Part shown: positions 1 to 5,981 of the stretch, in pieces
Layout: the number at the start of each line of letters is the position of its first letter
Position numbering within the stretch: the stretch's first letter is position 1
Assembly (NCBI GenBank): GCA_017616575.1
Contig: JAFZXW010000169.1
Location: 1-12,472 of the forward strand
Direction of reading: 5' to 3'
Origin: Candidatus Methanomethylophilaceae archaeon
GTDB lineage: Archaea > Thermoplasmatota > Thermoplasmata > Methanomassiliicoccales > Methanomethylophilaceae
Length of the DNA: 12,472 nt
Program-made: the position numbers and the translations under genes
The notes under the pieces: generated by a model
What the model was told of the DNA's origin: nothing
The model's input: only the letters and a program-made list of their open reading frames with translations
Databases searched by the model: none

Positions 1-2
1 AG

Positions 3-653
3 GAGACCTGGTTCTGGGCGCACTTCGACACCAGGGGAATGCCTGTCCAGGTCGAGATCAAGTACCTCTCCAACGGCGTTCCTATCCAGATCGACGGAAA
101 GTACCTCGACTGGGTCACAGCGTCTTACTACGGCAACGACGTCTCCATCAACTACAAGCAGATCTTCTCCAACGACGTCGCCAGCAAGCTGGACGGCGCC
201 TACAAGCTGACCAAGGGATACATTTCCCTCCCGTCCGGCAAGGGCACCAACCAGGGCGCGACCGTCGTCTACACTAACGTCGACACCCAGCGCATCGTCA
301 TCCAGTTCGAGTTCGACAAGAAGGCTACCTACATCCAGCGCAGCATGGTCTACCCCGACGGATCGAGCATGCCCTTCCCTGTCGCCGAGATGCCTGAGGC
401 CTACGGCCTTGACGCCGTTGTTACCGTGACCGCCATCGACCTTGCCGACATCGGCAAGACCGCTATGGTCAGGATCGGAGACGACAAGGGCGACTTCTAC
501 GGCGTCGGCCAGACCGCCACCTACAAGGGACATACTTACAAAATCGTCTCTGGTGACTCTGGCAGGGCCGACGACGTGAAGGTCCTCATCGACGGCGCCA
601 TCAACGTCTGCAGCCAGAGCAGTCCCTTGCAGTTATACTACAAGTTCGTCTGA
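3..653 (+). CDS. 3' end of a large, possibly secreted or surface protein (5' truncated by window edge)
   Basis: The frame is open from the first complete codon at position 3, so the visible 216 residues are the C-terminal part of a longer protein. The first ATG, at 39, is internal because in-frame codons before it (ETWFWAHFDTRG) look like normal protein. I do not recognise the family. The segment is rich in Tyr, Thr, Val, Asp and Gly, with alternating hydrophobic stretches and Asn/Gly turns that suggest beta-sandwich or Ig-like modules. It ends in a Ser/Gln-rich stretch and LYYKFV, without a visible membrane anchor or sorting motif. One Cys lies near the C-terminus. Codon choice is unusually strict: nearly all Ile codons are ATC and none is ATA, whereas the neighbouring genes use ATA often. 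That suggests high expression, as for an abundant surface-layer or adhesin-like protein, but this role is inference. A GC hairpin follows 31 bp after the stop. Confidence 0.7.
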   Translation, partial: ETWFWAHFDTRGMPVQVEIKYLSNGVPIQIDGKYLDWVTASYYGNDVSINYKQIFSNDVASKLDGAYKLTKGYISLPSGKGTNQGATVVYTNVDTQRIVIQFEFDKKATYIQRSMVYPDGSSMPFPVAEMPEAYGLDAVVTVTAIDLADIGKTAMVRIGDDKGDFYGVGQTATYKGHTYKIVSGDSGRADDVKVLIDGAINVCSQSSPLQLYYKFV

Positions 654-684
654 ACTGAAACGGCGGGCTCCGGCCTGCCTCTTA

Positions 685-708
685 CCGCCGGGCTCCGGCG
701 GATTCTTT
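685..708 (+). terminator. GC hairpin plus T-rich tail, candidate terminator of the upstream gene
   Basis: A perfect 7-bp stem (CCGCCGG at 685-691 pairs with CCGGCGG at 695-701) closes a 3-nt loop and is followed by ATTCTTT. It sits 31 bp after the stop codon of the strongly biased gene and upstream of the tRNA promoter. A near-identical copy of the sequence (CGGCGGGCTCCGGC at 661-674, one mismatch to 686-699) lies just before it and could form alternative pairings. Archaeal termination depends mainly on U-runs, and the tail here is short, so the role is probable rather than certain. Confidence 0.5.
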
Positions 709-722
709 CCCACGGCAAACGA

Positions 723-729
723 TTATATG
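723..729 (+). promoter_or_regulatory. TATA box of tRNA-Glu
   Basis: The AT-rich heptamer TTATATG stands out in a GC-rich region. It is centred about 27 bp before the first base of the mature tRNA, the normal distance for an archaeal box A. No protein-coding gene starts immediately downstream on this strand, so it most likely serves the tRNA. Confidence 0.6.
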
Positions 730-752
730 CATGATGGCGTTGGGGAGTCCGG

Positions 753-825
753 GCTCCAGTAGTGTAGTGGCCAATCATTCAGCCCTTTCGAGGCTGACAC
801 CCGGGTTCGAATCCCGGCTGGAGCA
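753..825 (+). tRNA. tRNA-Glu, anticodon UUC
   Basis: A full cloverleaf can be folded. Acceptor GCTCCAG (753-759) pairs with CTGGAGC (818-824), with discriminator A at 825. The anticodon stem CAGCC/GGCTG (780-784/792-796) closes the loop CTTTCGA, with anticodon TTC at 787-789. The T arm is CCGGG-TTCGAAT-CCCGG (801-817). The D arm spans 762-778 and the variable loop has 4 nt. There is no intron and no encoded CCA, as is common in archaea. The sequence closely resembles archaeal tRNA-Glu genes as I remember them. The gene is transcribed toward the oppositely oriented HAD-like gene and overlaps its 3' end by 47 bp. Confidence 0.96.
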
Positions 826-1930
826 CTCGTTCCTTCATCATCATGCTGTGGACCTTGTCGCTGCGCTCTGCGATCCTGTCCATGTTGTTCTTGTTCACAA
901 GGTAGACTTCCGGCCACGGCGTCGTCTCCGAGAGCAGTTTCTCGGCGAGGTACCTGTCCGTGAATCCCATGTATCTGAGGGTGTCCCGGCTCCAGTCCTT
1001 GACCAGGTCGGTGACCGCCTGGACGCCCTTGTCGTAGAACAGGTATGACAGCAAGGCCCCGACGGTAGCGCTCTCGGATATGACGGCTATGCTGCTTCCA
1101 CGGACCGCGTATTCGGACCCGTTGAATGAAATGGACAGGCCGTTGCCTTCCCGTATCAGGTCCATGGTCTGGTAGTCGCTGTGGTCGCCCGCGATGCAGA
1201 CCATCCCGTCCAGGTCCACGTTGACCGACCTTCTGATGTCCAGGATCCTGTACGCCTTCTTGGAGGAGTTCATCACGGCGTTGGATTCCATCAGGTGCTC
1301 CCCCGGGCCTTCGATCTTCTCGTCCAGGACGTCGTCCATGAATTCTATGATGCTTATGTCCCTGGAATCCAAGGACGTCTCCTTTTCCAGGGCGTAGAAC
1401 GTCTCCGGGATCTCCAGCTTGGCGATCTTCTCTGCTGTTTTCTTAATGGTCTTGGAGTACATGCGCCCGAAGTTGCTCTGGTCCATCAGCGATTGGGAGC
1501 AGGCGACGTCCGCTAGCGGCGCATCCAAGGCCTCCTCCAGGGGGAGCATGGCCTGCTCGTAGGTGGAGGAGGTCACATATGTAGGTAAGAGCTTCGAAAG
1601 GTATCTGATGGCGTCTTCCGCTCCCGGCATGACCTTCAAGTTCTCTTTGGCGCACACGTATGCGGCCTGGTCGGTGGCTCCGCAGCCTTTGAGGAGGGGA
1701 AGTGCCCATTTAGCAGCGTTCCCGGCGATTGCCTCCTCCCTGCTGACGACGTACGAGGTCAGCATGTCGTATCTCTCCAAGACGTCCAGGACGCGGTCGC
1801 CGTTGGGTATGAAGCGCCTGCAGAGATGCCTGAGGCTGTCTCCGCGGGCTAGGAACCCTCTGGCCCCGCAGCTGAATATCTTCTCCGGGAACAATCCCAG
1901 CTCGTTCGTGGGGTCGAACTCTCCTGACAT
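779..1930 (-). CDS. HAD-superfamily-like protein (EhaR/COG4030-type), probably without the catalytic nucleophile
   Basis: This 383-residue protein resembles the archaeal HAD-like family often annotated as energy-converting hydrogenase A subunit R (COG4030), assigned from memory. The clearest match is the C-terminal motif IV region: GDHSDY (248-253), then GLSISFNGSEYAVR (264-277) and a hydrophobic strand IAVIS. A motif II-like TSST follows a hydrophobic strand at about 120-123. The N-terminal motif I region reads FSCGARGFL (19-27), where members of the family, as I recall them, carry a DxEGP-type motif. The nucleophilic Asp is therefore apparently Gly, which argues against phosphatase activity. 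Start: ATG at 1930, preceded by GGAGTGAT (1941-1934), a good Shine-Dalgarno; the upstream formyltransferase stops 4 bp earlier, so the two are probably co-transcribed. The last 15 residues (369-383) are read from the antisense strand of tRNA-Glu, and the stop TGA lies in the tRNA at 781-779. No eha hydrogenase genes are nearby, so the Eha name is not supported by context. Confidence 0.8.
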   Translation of the reverse strand: MSGEFDPTNELGLFPEKIFSCGARGFLARGDSLRHLCRRFIPNGDRVLDVLERYDMLTSYVVSREEAIAGNAAKWALPLLKGCGATDQAAYVCAKENLKVMPGAEDAIRYLSKLLPTYVTSSTYEQAMLPLEEALDAPLADVACSQSLMDQSNFGRMYSKTIKKTAEKIAKLEIPETFYALEKETSLDSRDISIIEFMDDVLDEKIEGPGEHLMESNAVMNSSKKAYRILDIRRSVNVDLDGMVCIAGDHSDYQTMDLIREGNGLSISFNGSEYAVRGSSIAVISESATVGALLSYLFYDKGVQAVTDLVKDWSRDTLRYMGFTDRYLAEKLLSETTPWPEVYLVNKNNMDRIAERSDKVHSMMMKERVLQPGFEPGCQPRKG

Positions 1931-1934
1931 TCCA

Positions 1935-2756
1935 TCACTCCAACGAGGCGTCGACCTGCCGGGACAGGTCGTAGGGTCCGTCCAGTTTCCGTCCGCCGGA
2001 CACGAGGCTCTTGTCTACTATGGACACGTTCCCGTCGGCGAACTCCTTTATCGTGGCCACGATCAGCGGGAGCTCGCGCCTGGCGCCGTCCTCCCTTATC
2101 CTCTTGAAGAGCGGCTCATCCTCGCCCTCCGCCGCTTTGATCTCATCCAGGGTGGACGTCTCCAGCTTCTTTTCCAGGTCCTCCCAGAGGCTGTCGTATC
2201 CGTCTCCGCGGATGGGGAAGCCGCAGTATGTGAGCGCCGCCCCCCGGTCCCATTCCTTGGTGCAGATGTGCATCATGGCGCCCTGGCGGTCGGCCTTCTC
2301 CTCAATCAGCTGCCAGATTACCTCCTGCCAGGTCCCCTTCGGGCCGTCCGGAAGCGCGGGGTGGAGGTTCAGCATGTCGTATTTCTCGCAGGTCTCGTCG
2401 TCCATCCACATCATGTACCCGGCCAGGATCCCCAGGTCGAACCCGAAGCTGGAGGTCTTCTCCCTCAGGACCTTGCCGTACTCCTCGCGCCATCTGTCCG
2501 GGTCCTCCTTCCTCAGCTCCGGCTCGAAGGACTTCCAGGAGGCGGTCACCAGCGGGATCCCGTATCCGCGGACCATGTCGAAGAACATCGCCCTCTGCTC
2601 CCTGCGCGGGTTGTCCTCCTCCTCGTTGTCCCAGTTGCAGAAGACGAAGGGGATCTCGACGTCCAGGACGCCTTCCTCCTTCTTGTCCATGACCGCCTTG
2701 AGGAGATTGCGGGAGCCGGGGCCCCTGCCCGTGGAGAACCAACCGAGTCTGAGCAT
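1935..2756 (-). CDS. PurN-like formyltransferase-domain protein
   Basis: A 273-residue protein with the fold of glycinamide ribonucleotide and methionyl-tRNA formyltransferases. The N-terminus has a phosphate-binding-type loop (STGRGPGSRNLL, 8-19, compare GxGSNL in PurN). The core DLGILAGYMMWM (107-118) is followed by the catalytic-type motif MLNLHPALP (128-136, with Asn130 and His132), and D170-RGA matches the position of the catalytic Asp. It is longer than classic PurN (about 200-215 aa) because of an insert at about 45-100 and a charged C-terminal region. Formyl transfer from 10-formyl-tetrahydrofolate or a pterin analogue to a purine precursor is the family expectation, but the substrate here is unproven. 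The frame is open further upstream, yet those residues are arginine-rich shadow sequence of archease. ATG 2756 gives a natural N-terminus and has a TATA-like box 27 bp upstream and no Shine-Dalgarno. It ends 4 bp before the HAD-like gene. Confidence 0.85.
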   Translation of the reverse strand: MLRLGWFSTGRGPGSRNLLKAVMDKKEEGVLDVEIPFVFCNWDNEEEDNPRREQRAMFFDMVRGYGIPLVTASWKSFEPELRKEDPDRWREEYGKVLREKTSSFGFDLGILAGYMMWMDDETCEKYDMLNLHPALPDGPKGTWQEVIWQLIEEKADRQGAMMHICTKEWDRGAALTYCGFPIRGDGYDSLWEDLEKKLETSTLDEIKAAEGEDEPLFKRIREDGARRELPLIVATIKEFADGNVSIVDKSLVSGGRKLDGPYDLSRQVDASLE

Positions 2757-3199
2757 CGGTTCGCAATCATTGAACACGTAGATAAAGGGAATCGGACGTC
2801 GAACACCACGGTGACGGAAGGCTCCTCCCTGTCTACGTCCATCATATGGTATGTGACGGCCTTGATCTCCGACCTCACCCGGTGACGGGACCTGTCCAGC
2901 CTTTCTCCCCTTCCCTTGCACCGGACCTTGTCCCCGTCGATCTCCACCTCTATCTCCTTGAGGATGAGGTTGTCGCAGTCCTCGATGAACAGGAGCTCCG
3001 ACAGGAACGAGTAGAGCATGTCCTCGTCGTCCATGCCGGAGACCTCGAAGCTCGTCTCCTCCGACGTCCCGATCCCCGAGAGGTCCACCGTCTCGTTGAA
3101 CAGGGCGTGGCCGGCGTTGGCGAAGCACTCCTCCAAGGTCCCGCCGAACGCCTTGACCATGAGGTCGGCGGTGTGGTCCATCACGATGTACCTTTCCAC
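2546..3199 (-). CDS. Archease, with an anomalous C-terminal extension in the reading frame
   Basis: Archease is the small co-factor that activates the tRNA/RNA ligase RtcB, promoting its guanylylation and multiple turnover. Residues 1-135 match the family: MERYIVMDHTAD at the N-terminus with the conserved Asp-His-Thr-Ala-Asp metal-binding start, a central SFLSELLFIED segment (64-74), EIKAVTYHMM (111-120) and a final strand VTVVFDV (129-135). Archeases such as Thermotoga TM1083 end at this point (about 125-140 aa). Here codon 136 is CGA (2794-2792), so the frame continues for 82 residues rich in Arg, Ser and Pro, out of frame over the formyltransferase gene, to a TGA at 2546. The functional protein is probably about 135 residues. 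The start GTG (3199) is preferred because the next ATG removes the conserved N-terminal strand. No Shine-Dalgarno is seen. No rtcB is in the window. The gene heads the leftward group. Confidence 0.85.
   Translation of the reverse strand: MERYIVMDHTADLMVKAFGGTLEECFANAGHALFNETVDLSGIGTSEETSFEVSGMDDEDMLYSFLSELLFIEDCDNLILKEIEVEIDGDKVRCKGRGERLDRSRHRVRSEIKAVTYHMMDVDREEPSVTVVFDVRFPLSTCSMIANRCSDSVGSPRAGAPAPAISSRRSWTRRRKASWTSRSPSSSATGTTRRRTTRAGSRGRCSSTWSADTGSRW
2779..2786 (-). promoter_or_regulatory. TATA-like box for a leaderless formyltransferase mRNA
   Basis: On the minus strand the sequence TTTATCTA is centred about 27 bp upstream of the ATG at 2756. No Shine-Dalgarno sequence lies between the two. 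This suits a transcript beginning at or next to the start codon. The box lies within the C-terminal extension of the archease reading frame, just after the place where archease would be expected to end. Confidence 0.45.
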
Positions 3200-3219
3200 G
3201 CGCCCGTATCGGGGTCGGC

Positions 3220-3226
3220 GATATCA
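3220..3226 (-). promoter_or_regulatory. Possible TATA-like box for archease
   Basis: TGATATC on the minus strand is the only AT-rich element between archease and the divergent HD gene in the right position, centred about 24 bp upstream of the GTG at 3199. No Shine-Dalgarno is visible, so a leaderless transcript is likely. This is a weak match. Confidence 0.3.
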
Positions 3227-3243
3227 ACGTTGCCGGGCACCGA

Positions 3244-3251
3244 GAAATACG
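3244..3251 (+). promoter_or_regulatory. Possible TATA-like box for the HD-domain gene
   Basis: GAAATACG is centred about 24 bp upstream of the ATG at 3271 in the 71-bp divergent region shared with archease. No Shine-Dalgarno precedes the ATG (the sequence is CGTTCCATAGGC), which fits a leaderless transcript. This is a weak match to the archaeal consensus. Confidence 0.3.
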
Positions 3252-3270
3252 CCCGACGCGTTCCATAGGC

Positions 3271-3963
3271 ATGGACGAGCAGGTGTTCGAGAGGGCGGAG
3301 GAGTTCGCCAGGAGGCTATTCGAGGGGGATTCCGGAGGCCATGACATATATCACACTTTGAGGGTCTGCGCCGTCGCCACGGCGATCTGCAGGGAGGAGG
3401 GCGGAGACATGGACGTCGTCAGGCTGTCCGCCCTTCTGCACGACGTCGACGACCCCAAGCTGTTCGGAGGGGAGGGGCTTCCCAACGCCCGCCGTTTCAT
3501 GGAGTCCGAGGGCATTCCCGGGGAGACTGTCGAGGAAGTGTGCGGGATAGTCTCCTCGATATCTTTCAAAGGGACCGGCAGGGACGTCCCGGCGTCTCTG
3601 GAGGGAAGGATCGTGCAGGACGCGGACCGTCTGGACGCCATCGGCGCGATCGGAGTGGCCAGGGCATTCGCGTACGGAGGCAGCAAAGGACGCGCCATGC
3701 ATATCCCTGGCAGGGGCCCCCGGGAGCTGCTCTCCGAGTCCGAGTACCGTTCGGCGGAGGGGACCACGGTCAACCATTTCCACGAGAAGCTATTGAAATT
3801 GAAAGGGCTGATGAACACCGAATCCGCGAAGAGGATGGCCGAGGCCCGCCACAGGTACATGGAGGGGTTCCTGGAGGAGTTCATGGCGGAATGGGACGGC
3901 CTCCGTCGAGTGCGTTGTCAATGTTATACGATATACGTTGAATTATTACGAAAATCGAATTGA
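3271..3963 (+). CDS. HD-domain metal-dependent phosphohydrolase (YedJ-like)
   Basis: A 230-residue soluble HD-superfamily protein of the YedJ-like group. The metal ligands can be placed: H28 in HDIYHTLRV (24-32), H57-D58 in LLHDVDD (55-61) and D117 in VQDADRLDAIGAIGVAR (115-131). The family also has the HFxEKLLKL-type helix, seen here as HFHEKLLKL at 169-177, and a C-terminal helix RHRYMEGFLEEFMAEW (193-208). Members hydrolyse phosphate esters, perhaps of nucleotides, but the physiological substrate is not known. The natural C-terminus is expected near W208-R212. Instead, codon 213 is CGA (3907-3909) and the frame runs 18 more residues through AT-rich DNA that looks intergenic. The start ATG 3271 has no Shine-Dalgarno. 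The gene is divergent from archease and heads the rightward series. Confidence 0.88.
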   Translation: MDEQVFERAEEFARRLFEGDSGGHDIYHTLRVCAVATAICREEGGDMDVVRLSALLHDVDDPKLFGGEGLPNARRFMESEGIPGETVEEVCGIVSSISFKGTGRDVPASLEGRIVQDADRLDAIGAIGVARAFAYGGSKGRAMHIPGRGPRELLSESEYRSAEGTTVNHFHEKLLKLKGLMNTESAKRMAEARHRYMEGFLEEFMAEWDGLRRVRCQCYTIYVELLRKSN

Positions 3964-4046
3964 TGAAAACGATGATGAACGAAAAACGAAAGAAAAGCCG
4001 ATTCATGCGTTAGTTCTTAATAGGATTTCGACGTAACGGCGACACC
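3964..4046. other. AT-rich intergenic spacer with repeated ACGAAA/GATGA words
   Basis: This 83-bp spacer between the HD gene and nadX is markedly AT-rich compared with its flanks, and the low GC begins inside the last 18 codons of the HD frame (from about 3910). It contains short repeated purine-rich words (GATGA, ACGAA, GAAAA) on the plus strand and the nadX TATA-like box at its end. I see no RNA fold or protein-coding frame in it. Confidence 0.5.
4014..4022 (+). promoter_or_regulatory. TATA-like box for nadX
   Basis: TTCTTAATA is centred about 27-29 bp upstream of the nadX ATG at 4047, at the end of an AT-rich spacer. The sequence between box and start has no Shine-Dalgarno. A leaderless mRNA with its own promoter is the simplest reading. 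Confidence 0.5.
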
Positions 4047-4853
4047 ATGCGCATAACGATCGTGGGCTGCGGCTCCATCGGGTCCAAGCTTGCCAGGGCC
4101 GCCGACGAGATGGCCGAGGTCAAGAGGATCTATCTCATCGACATCATCCCGGGGCTGGCCGAGAGCCTCGCCTCCCAGCTGAAGAAGGCCATCGTCATCG
4201 AGGACGTGGAGGAGGAGCTCTACCATTGCGACCTGGTCATAGAGGCGGCCAGCCAGGACGCCGCCAGGACGATCCTTCCGAAAGTGGTCTCCAGGGGCGT
4301 CGACATAATGATAATGTCGGTGGGGGCGCTCGTCGACGACGACTTCATGTCTTCCGTCTCCGAGAAGGCCAAGGCGTGCGAGGCCCGCATCTTCATCCCC
4401 TCCGGGGCGGTGTGCGGGCTGGACGGCCTCAGGTCCTCTTCCGTGGGGGAGCTCGAGGAGGTCGAGCTGGTGACCACGAAGGGCCCCAGGAGCCTGTCCG
4501 GAATCCAGTACGTCATCGACCAGGGGATAGACGTGGACGCCGTGACCGAGAGGACCATCGTGTACTCCGGGCCGGCGAGGGAGGCCGTGAAGCTGTTCCC
4601 CAAGAACGTCAACGTGGCCGCCACGGTGAGCCTTCTCGGAATAGGGTTCGACAGGACCAAGGTCACCGTCGTCCTCGACCCGGAGATCCGCAGCAACTCC
4701 CACGAGCTCAGGATTAAGGGCGAGTTCGGCATGATGGACTGCCACACGTTCAACGTCCCGTCCCCTGACAACCCCAAGACCTCGTACCTTGCGGCGATGT
4801 CGGCCATATCCGCCCTCAAGAGGATCGTCAGGAACGAGTGGATAGGCATCTGA
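4047..4853 (+). CDS. nadX: L-aspartate dehydrogenase
   Basis: This 268-residue enzyme oxidises L-aspartate to iminoaspartate with NAD(P)+, the first step of de novo NAD synthesis before quinolinate synthase (NadA). The Rossmann motif GCGSIG is at 7-12 and is followed by an acidic strand end (LIDI, 30-33). IPSGAVCGLDG (117-127) is the conserved central motif, FPKNVNVAA (184-192) the substrate and cofactor region, H219 sits at the position expected for the catalytic His, and NPKTSYLAA (242-250) is the family's C-terminal signature. The length is typical. It starts at ATG 4047 with no Shine-Dalgarno and a TATA-like box upstream. nadA and nadC, often adjacent in archaea, are not in this window. 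The M24 peptidase gene begins 39 bp after its stop, probably from its own promoter. Confidence 0.93.
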   Translation: MRITIVGCGSIGSKLARAADEMAEVKRIYLIDIIPGLAESLASQLKKAIVIEDVEEELYHCDLVIEAASQDAARTILPKVVSRGVDIMIMSVGALVDDDFMSSVSEKAKACEARIFIPSGAVCGLDGLRSSSVGELEEVELVTTKGPRSLSGIQYVIDQGIDVDAVTERTIVYSGPAREAVKLFPKNVNVAATVSLLGIGFDRTKVTVVLDPEIRSNSHELRIKGEFGMMDCHTFNVPSPDNPKTSYLAAMSAISALKRIVRNEWIGI

Positions 4854-4863
4854 GACCAACACG

Positions 4864-4872
4864 GTTATCATT
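4864..4872 (+). promoter_or_regulatory. TATA-like box for the peptidase-tldD-tldE unit
   Basis: GTTATCATT in the 39-bp gap after nadX is centred about 25-26 bp upstream of the M24 peptidase ATG at 4893. The bases just before that ATG (CATCCTGCGTCC) carry no Shine-Dalgarno, so a leaderless transcript starting here is plausible. Read-through from nadX is also possible. Confidence 0.45.
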
Positions 4873-4892
4873 TCCGCGGGCATCCTGCGTCC

Positions 4893-5981
4893 ATGGCGCT
4901 AACCAGGGCCGAGAGGCTCGTTTCGAACGCGGAAGGCATGGACGCGATAGTCATAGCCAACGACGGGGAGCCGTTCCTGGACTCCACTTTCTGGTATCTC
5001 ACCGAGCAGGCCTCGGGGACCTTCGAGGGGTCCTTCGCCATCGTCAGGAAGGACGGGTCCATGGACGTCATCGTCAGCGTCCTGGAGGAGGAGTCCGCGT
5101 CCGAGGGCGCGGGGGAGGTCCGCGTATACCACGACCGCGAGGAGAGGGAGAATTTCATCCGGGAGGCCCTCTCCGGATGCTCCAAGGTCGGGTTCAACAT
5201 GCATTCCGCCACCTATGCGGCGGTCCAGTACGTCAAGAAGGTCGCGGAAGGCATAGAGCCGGTGGACGCCGGCAAGGCCATAGGGGAGACAGTCTCCGTC
5301 AAGGACGAGAAGGAGATAGCGGCCACGAGGGAGGCGTGCAGGATATCCTCCCAGGTCGCCCGCGAGATACCCGGCTACCTTTCCGAGGGGGTCTCCGAGA
5401 AGGAGGTCGCCGCGAGGATGGACAACAGGATGAGGGAGCTGGGAGGGTCCGGGAACGCCTTCGACACCATCGCCGCGTTCGGGGCCTACTCGTCCCAGCC
5501 ACATCACATGCCTTGCGATTACAGGTTGAAGAAAGGGGACACGGCGCTCTTCGACTTCGGGTCCAAATACGGCAGGTACTGCTCGGACATGACCCGTACC
5601 GTGTTCCTCGGGAGGCCTCCGGAGATCCTGGAGAGGGCTTACGAGGTCGTCAGGGAGGCCCAGCTGGCCGGGATCGCGGAATACATGGACGGGGCGCCGG
5701 CCAACGCCGCCGACCTCGCCGCCAGGGAACTTATAGATGGGACCGAGTTCAAAGGGAAGTTCATCCACTCTTTCGGGCACGGGATCGGCATGGAGGTCCA
5801 TCAGGACATCTCGGTCTCCCCCAGATCGGAGCAGAGGCTCAAGGCGGGGAACGTCGTCTCGGCGGAGCCGGGAATCTACATCCCCGGCGTGGGCGGGATA
5901 AGGATAGAGGACACCTGCCTGATAACCGAGGACGGGTGCGAGGTCCTCACGTCCTTCGACCATTCTTTCACGGTGATATGA
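4893..5981 (+). CDS. M24-family metallopeptidase (Xaa-Pro dipeptidase/aminopeptidase type)
   Basis: A 362-residue cytoplasmic peptidase. Residues 1-130 form the creatinase-like N-terminal domain. The pita-bread catalytic domain follows, with all five dinuclear-metal ligands visible: D221 (LFDFG), D232 (CSDMTRT), H296 (SFGHGIGMEVHQ), E325 (SAEPGIYI) and E339 (IRIEDT). H204 in SQPHHMP matches the conserved substrate-binding His. Family members remove N-terminal residues before proline (aminopeptidase P) or split Xaa-Pro dipeptides (prolidase); the sequence alone does not decide which. The length matches archaeal prolidases. The start ATG 4893 gives a sensible N-terminus and has a TATA-like box upstream. 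Its stop TGA (5979-5981) overlaps the tldD start in ATGA, so translation of the two is coupled and a joint role in peptide breakdown is likely. Confidence 0.92.
   Translation: MALTRAERLVSNAEGMDAIVIANDGEPFLDSTFWYLTEQASGTFEGSFAIVRKDGSMDVIVSVLEEESASEGAGEVRVYHDREERENFIREALSGCSKVGFNMHSATYAAVQYVKKVAEGIEPVDAGKAIGETVSVKDEKEIAATREACRISSQVAREIPGYLSEGVSEKEVAARMDNRMRELGGSGNAFDTIAAFGAYSSQPHHMPCDYRLKKGDTALFDFGSKYGRYCSDMTRTVFLGRPPEILERAYEVVREAQLAGIAEYMDGAPANAADLAARELIDGTEFKGKFIHSFGHGIGMEVHQDISVSPRSEQRLKAGNVVSAEPGIYIPGVGGIRIEDTCLITEDGCEVLTSFDHSFTVI

Noticed and set aside
753..825. tRNA-Glu as an attachment site for an integrated element
   Set aside because: No integrase and no second copy of the tRNA 3' end is visible in the window, and the adjoining genes are ordinary chromosomal genes.
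1563..2885. 440-residue plus-strand frame antisense to the formyltransferase and HAD-like genes
   Set aside because: Low-complexity Leu/Arg/Pro composition with no recognisable motif, opposite genes with clear family signatures.
2757..3347. N-terminal extension of the formyltransferase, or an archease-formyltransferase fusion
   Set aside because: The formyltransferase frame upstream of 2756 is shadow sequence, and archease sits in a different frame, so a direct fusion would need a frameshift.
4017..4883. 288-residue minus-strand frame opposite nadX, and similar long antisense frames opposite tldD, tldE and the M24 gene
   Set aside because: His/Gly/Arg/Asp-rich composition typical of antisense reading of GC3-rich codons; no motif.
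4838..5977. Long plus-strand frame before tldD suggesting an 850-residue fusion protein
   Set aside because: The added residues are Arg/Gly/His-rich and lie out of frame over the M24 peptidase, whose metal ligands are all in the other frame. This is a shadow of GC-rich coding DNA.
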